The notes under the pieces were generated by a model. That model saw only the letters and a program-made list of their open reading frames with translations. It did no database searches and had not been told where the DNA came from. Below, piece by piece: positions 43,952-45,847 of a DNA stretch of 45,847 bases (position 1 is its first letter; the number at the start of each line of letters is the position of its first letter). The translations under genes were made by a program, and so were the position numbers. Origin of the DNA: Ferruginibacter sp. (GTDB taxonomy: Bacteria; Bacteroidota; Bacteroidia; Chitinophagales; Chitinophagaceae); assembly GCA_030655145.1 (NCBI GenBank), contig JAURWD010000306.1:1-45847 (forward strand). Direction: 5' to 3'.

Positions 43952-44305
43952 ATCTTCTTCCTTTGAAGAGACTGCGATAAAAAACTGTGCCACCTGTGCC
44001 CCAACTGGGAAAGACGGGGAGGGCTAAAAGAAAAAGCTGAGAAGTCTGATGGATAAAGAAAAAATAAAACCCAGGGAGTTTGAAGCGCTTAACCGCTCCC
44101 GGAATGGTTTAGCTTAGTCAAAAGAGGGATCATGAGTAATCTGGCATATTTTTTTGATTTAAATGGTAATTGGCAACGCGACCTGCCTATTGCCCATTAT
44201 CGCTGCCACTAAAAATTAAGGTGGTACAGTTTGAACCCCTCAGTAATTATAATAATTAGGAAGGTTGTGAAGCACATTTGCTCAAGCAGGTTAGAAAATA
44301 ACATC
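43952..44305. other. intergenic region, no gene seen
   Basis: About 350 nt between the divergent SDR and membrane-protein genes. There is a GGGAG/CTCCC pair around an AAGCGCTT palindrome (about 44075-44100) and a 26-codon frame (44131-44211) with no protein-like features. I see no reliable promoter. Confidence 0.4.
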
Positions 44306-44845
44306 ATGAAAAATCCAATATTTGACCGTAAACATCTGAAAGAATACGTAGTGTATGGTGCCCTTGGATCTTTTGTGTTCATGATGCCAGTGCTGTACTT
44401 CCTTTCTCAAAATAAATACGCGAACCTGTACTATCTCTTTATTGGATGCATCTTGTTCATGTCGGTGATCTTCCTGTATAATTTTAAGTTGCTAAACCGT
44501 CCGTACGATAAAAAACGTGCGGTTTCCATGATTCTTGCCAGCCTCATGGCAGTGCTTACAGGTGTGGTGATCTCTGCGATACTGATTGTTATCGCCTTTT
44601 TGATTTTCTTTCCCGACCTCTTCACCACCATGCAAACCGACGAGATCATGGCCAATGCACCTGCCCAGGCTGAAGCTACTAAACCCAGTGGCTTGCTGGT
44701 GATGGTGCTCGCAGTTAACTTCCTGGGAAATTTTAGTACGGGTGCTTTTATTTCAGTGATCACCACTTACGCCGGTAAGAAAGATCAAACCCGCGATAAG
44801 CCGGCTCCATTGGAACCCACCATCCGGACGGAATCCAACAAATAA
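44306..44845 (+). CDS. four-helix membrane protein of unknown function
   Basis: A 179-residue protein with about four predicted membrane helices: VVYGALGSFVFMMPVLYFL, YYLFIGCILFMSVIFLY, then AVLTGVVISAILIVIAFLIF, and LLVMVLAVNFLGNFSTGAFI, plus a charged C-terminal tail (KKDQTRDKP). The arrangement resembles DUF4199-type Bacteroidota membrane proteins, but this is unconfirmed. The ATG at 44306 gives MKNPIFDRKHLKEY; the frame upstream of it (to 44231) is not protein-like. Confidence 0.75.
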   Translation: MKNPIFDRKHLKEYVVYGALGSFVFMMPVLYFLSQNKYANLYYLFIGCILFMSVIFLYNFKLLNRPYDKKRAVSMILASLMAVLTGVVISAILIVIAFLIFFPDLFTTMQTDEIMANAPAQAEATKPSGLLVMVLAVNFLGNFSTGAFISVITTYAGKKDQTRDKPAPLEPTIRTESNK

Positions 44846-44870
44846 TCTTTTAAAACACGGTTAGTTCTAT

Positions 44871-44898
44871 AAAAAAACCTCACTGTTTCCAGTGAGGT
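44871..44898 (-). terminator. Rho-independent terminator after the 108-residue unknown gene
   Basis: On the minus strand a 9-bp perfect stem (arms 44890-44898 and 44877-44885, ACCTCACTG type), GAAA loop and a T-run. It begins 22 nt after the stop codon at 44921. Confidence 0.9.
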
Positions 44899-44920
44899 CG
44901 ATAATATTTTGCTGAAACCT

Positions 44921-45247
44921 TTAGTTTTGGCCCAGCCAGGGAATGAAGGTATATGGGTCGATGGAGTAATAAGAGTCAACTTCTTTCGGAAACTCTCCCA
45001 TCTCCAGGGTAAAAAAGTGCACCCCTTCCTTTAGCTGCCATAAATAAATTCGCTGCGGATCTAATATGGGGTAAAATATTTCGGGCAATCTTTCCTGCAC
45101 CATTCCATTCCAGCAAGCTTCCTGCAGGCGTTCACGTTCAGATAGCGATTTTGAGTTGTCTATCAAATCTTTATCGTTGTATTGGGTCGTGCTAAAGCGC
45201 GTACCAGTTACGAGGATAATTTCCTGTTGTGTATTTAATGTTTCCAT
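44921..45247 (-). CDS. conserved hypothetical protein
   Basis: A 108-residue soluble protein of unknown function. It begins METLNTQQEIILVTG and contains KSLSERERLQEACWNGMVQE, YLWQLKEGVHFFTLEMGE and the C-terminal YYSIDPYTFIPWL. The regular alternation and Trp/Tyr content argue for a real protein, and a clean terminator follows. I recall related short proteins in Chitinophagaceae but cannot name a family. Confidence 0.68.
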   Translation of the reverse strand: METLNTQQEIILVTGTRFSTTQYNDKDLIDNSKSLSERERLQEACWNGMVQERLPEIFYPILDPQRIYLWQLKEGVHFFTLEMGEFPKEVDSYYSIDPYTFIPWLGQN

Positions 45248-45651
45248 AAAAAATAGATTTATGATCGTCTAAGTATTGGACTTAAAAAACAGTAAAAAGA
45301 CATGTATAGAGTTCGGAAGGTATTGTTAAAGCATTGAGCGCTTAAACTGTGACTAGTGGATAACGTAACCAGGAAAGCGGTAGAAAACTGTAACCGGCGA
45401 ACCCAGGATGGAGCTATTCATTTAACACGTTCACTGGTATAATACAATTGGGATGCCAGTTCAGCAAGTGCAAGAATTTTTTTTAAGAATTCCGGGAAAA
45501 TCAATGCCAGCGGGGAATTTGCTACGCAGAAAACTGGATCAGCGCTTAAGTATCCAAAGAAAGATGTCTCGTCAGCAAAAAGAAAAATAAGGTTTTTTTG
45601 GGCCGCATTATGGCTGTCCCAGCGTCTATCCTTCTGTGTTAGTCTTTTAAT
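45248..45651. other. intergenic region, no gene seen
   Basis: About 400 nt between the unknown gene and mqo. It is AT-rich with T-runs near 45479 and 45594; no convincing coding frame, promoter or hairpin terminator was found. Confidence 0.4.
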
Positions 45652-45847
45652 TTATGCCTGGTGCTGACCCTCTGTTTCATTCACCAACCCAAGAACCTCG
45701 CTTGTCCATTGGCGCATTCGATCGCATAATGCCTGATCCTCCACCAGTGAGGCCCCATAACCGGGGATCATTTGTTTCAATTTAGCCTGCCACCCGGCGC
45801 TTTTCACCTGGGTTGGAAAACACCGTTCTACCAGCCCGATCATGATC
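45652..45847 (-). CDS. mqo: malate:quinone oxidoreductase, C-terminal end only
   Basis: Only the last 64 residues or so are in the window; the frame continues past the edge. The sequence GLVERCFPTQVKS, WQAKLKQMIPGYGASL and the following RQWTSEVLGL match the end of Mqo, the FAD enzyme that oxidises malate to oxaloacetate and reduces quinone. The TAA lies at 45652-45654. An ATG at 45843 is internal. Confidence 0.88.
   Translation of the reverse strand, partial: IMIGLVERCFPTQVKSAGWQAKLKQMIPGYGASLVEDQALCDRMRQWTSEVLGLVNETEGQHQA

Overview
The window looks like a chromosomal segment of a Bacteroidota bacterium, most likely of the Chitinophagaceae. Evidence: recurrent TAnnTTTG -7 promoter boxes, no purine-rich Shine-Dalgarno sequences before starts, and a gene set typical of that group (S46 dipeptidyl-peptidase, OMP-type beta-barrel protein with carboxypeptidase-like N-terminus, GH3-family protein, PnuC beside a NadR-type kinase, DUF1573, DUF2007, fRMsr). 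I recognised no rRNA, tRNA, CRISPR array, insertion sequence, integrase or phage gene. The region is mostly housekeeping.

Layout. 1-6.8 kb: 3' end of a KdnB-type iron alcohol dehydrogenase, fasciclin lipoprotein, DEAD-box RNA helicase with a hairpin leader, CorA magnesium channel; then on the minus strand an M23 peptidase, PnuC and a nicotinamide riboside kinase-like ATPase, and an Nfu iron-sulfur scaffold. 7-13.8 kb: UvrD/PcrA helicase, small membrane protein, AraC regulator, outer-membrane barrel protein, an unknown. 14.2-23.8 kb: recA, a family 2 glycosyltransferase interrupted by an in-frame TAG, inositol monophosphatase, thiL, an S41 peptidase lipoprotein, omega-amidase, recX, dnaN, a GNAT protein. 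24-30.5 kb: DUF2007 protein, a three-gene ATP-grasp / alpha-E / transglutaminase operon divergent from kdsB, then GH3. 30.7-45.8 kb: S46 peptidase, dienelactone hydrolase plus free-Met-sulfoxide reductase, S9 peptidase, a two-component system, DUF1573 protein, rhomboid protease, Tat-exported TIM-barrel protein, YihY, lipoprotein, SDR, membrane and unknown proteins, and the 3' end of malate:quinone oxidoreductase.

How the genes relate. DNA replication and repair is well represented (uvrD, recA, recX, dnaN). KdnB and KdsB together suggest 8-amino-Kdo in the lipopolysaccharide. PnuC and its kinase form an NAD salvage pair. Several exported peptidases (S41, S46, S9) fit a peptide-scavenging lifestyle.

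Most notable observations: (1) the glycosyltransferase reading frame continues intact for 85 codons past a TAG, and the continuation looks like the normal C-terminal domain; (2) the ATP-grasp/alpha-E/transglutaminase operon has a clear promoter and its last protein ends in a glutamine tail; (3) uvrD, recX and an AraC gene begin exactly 4 nt after a -7 box, which predicts leaderless mRNAs; (4) a strong intrinsic terminator lies upstream of recA with no gene before it, suggesting a small RNA or attenuator.
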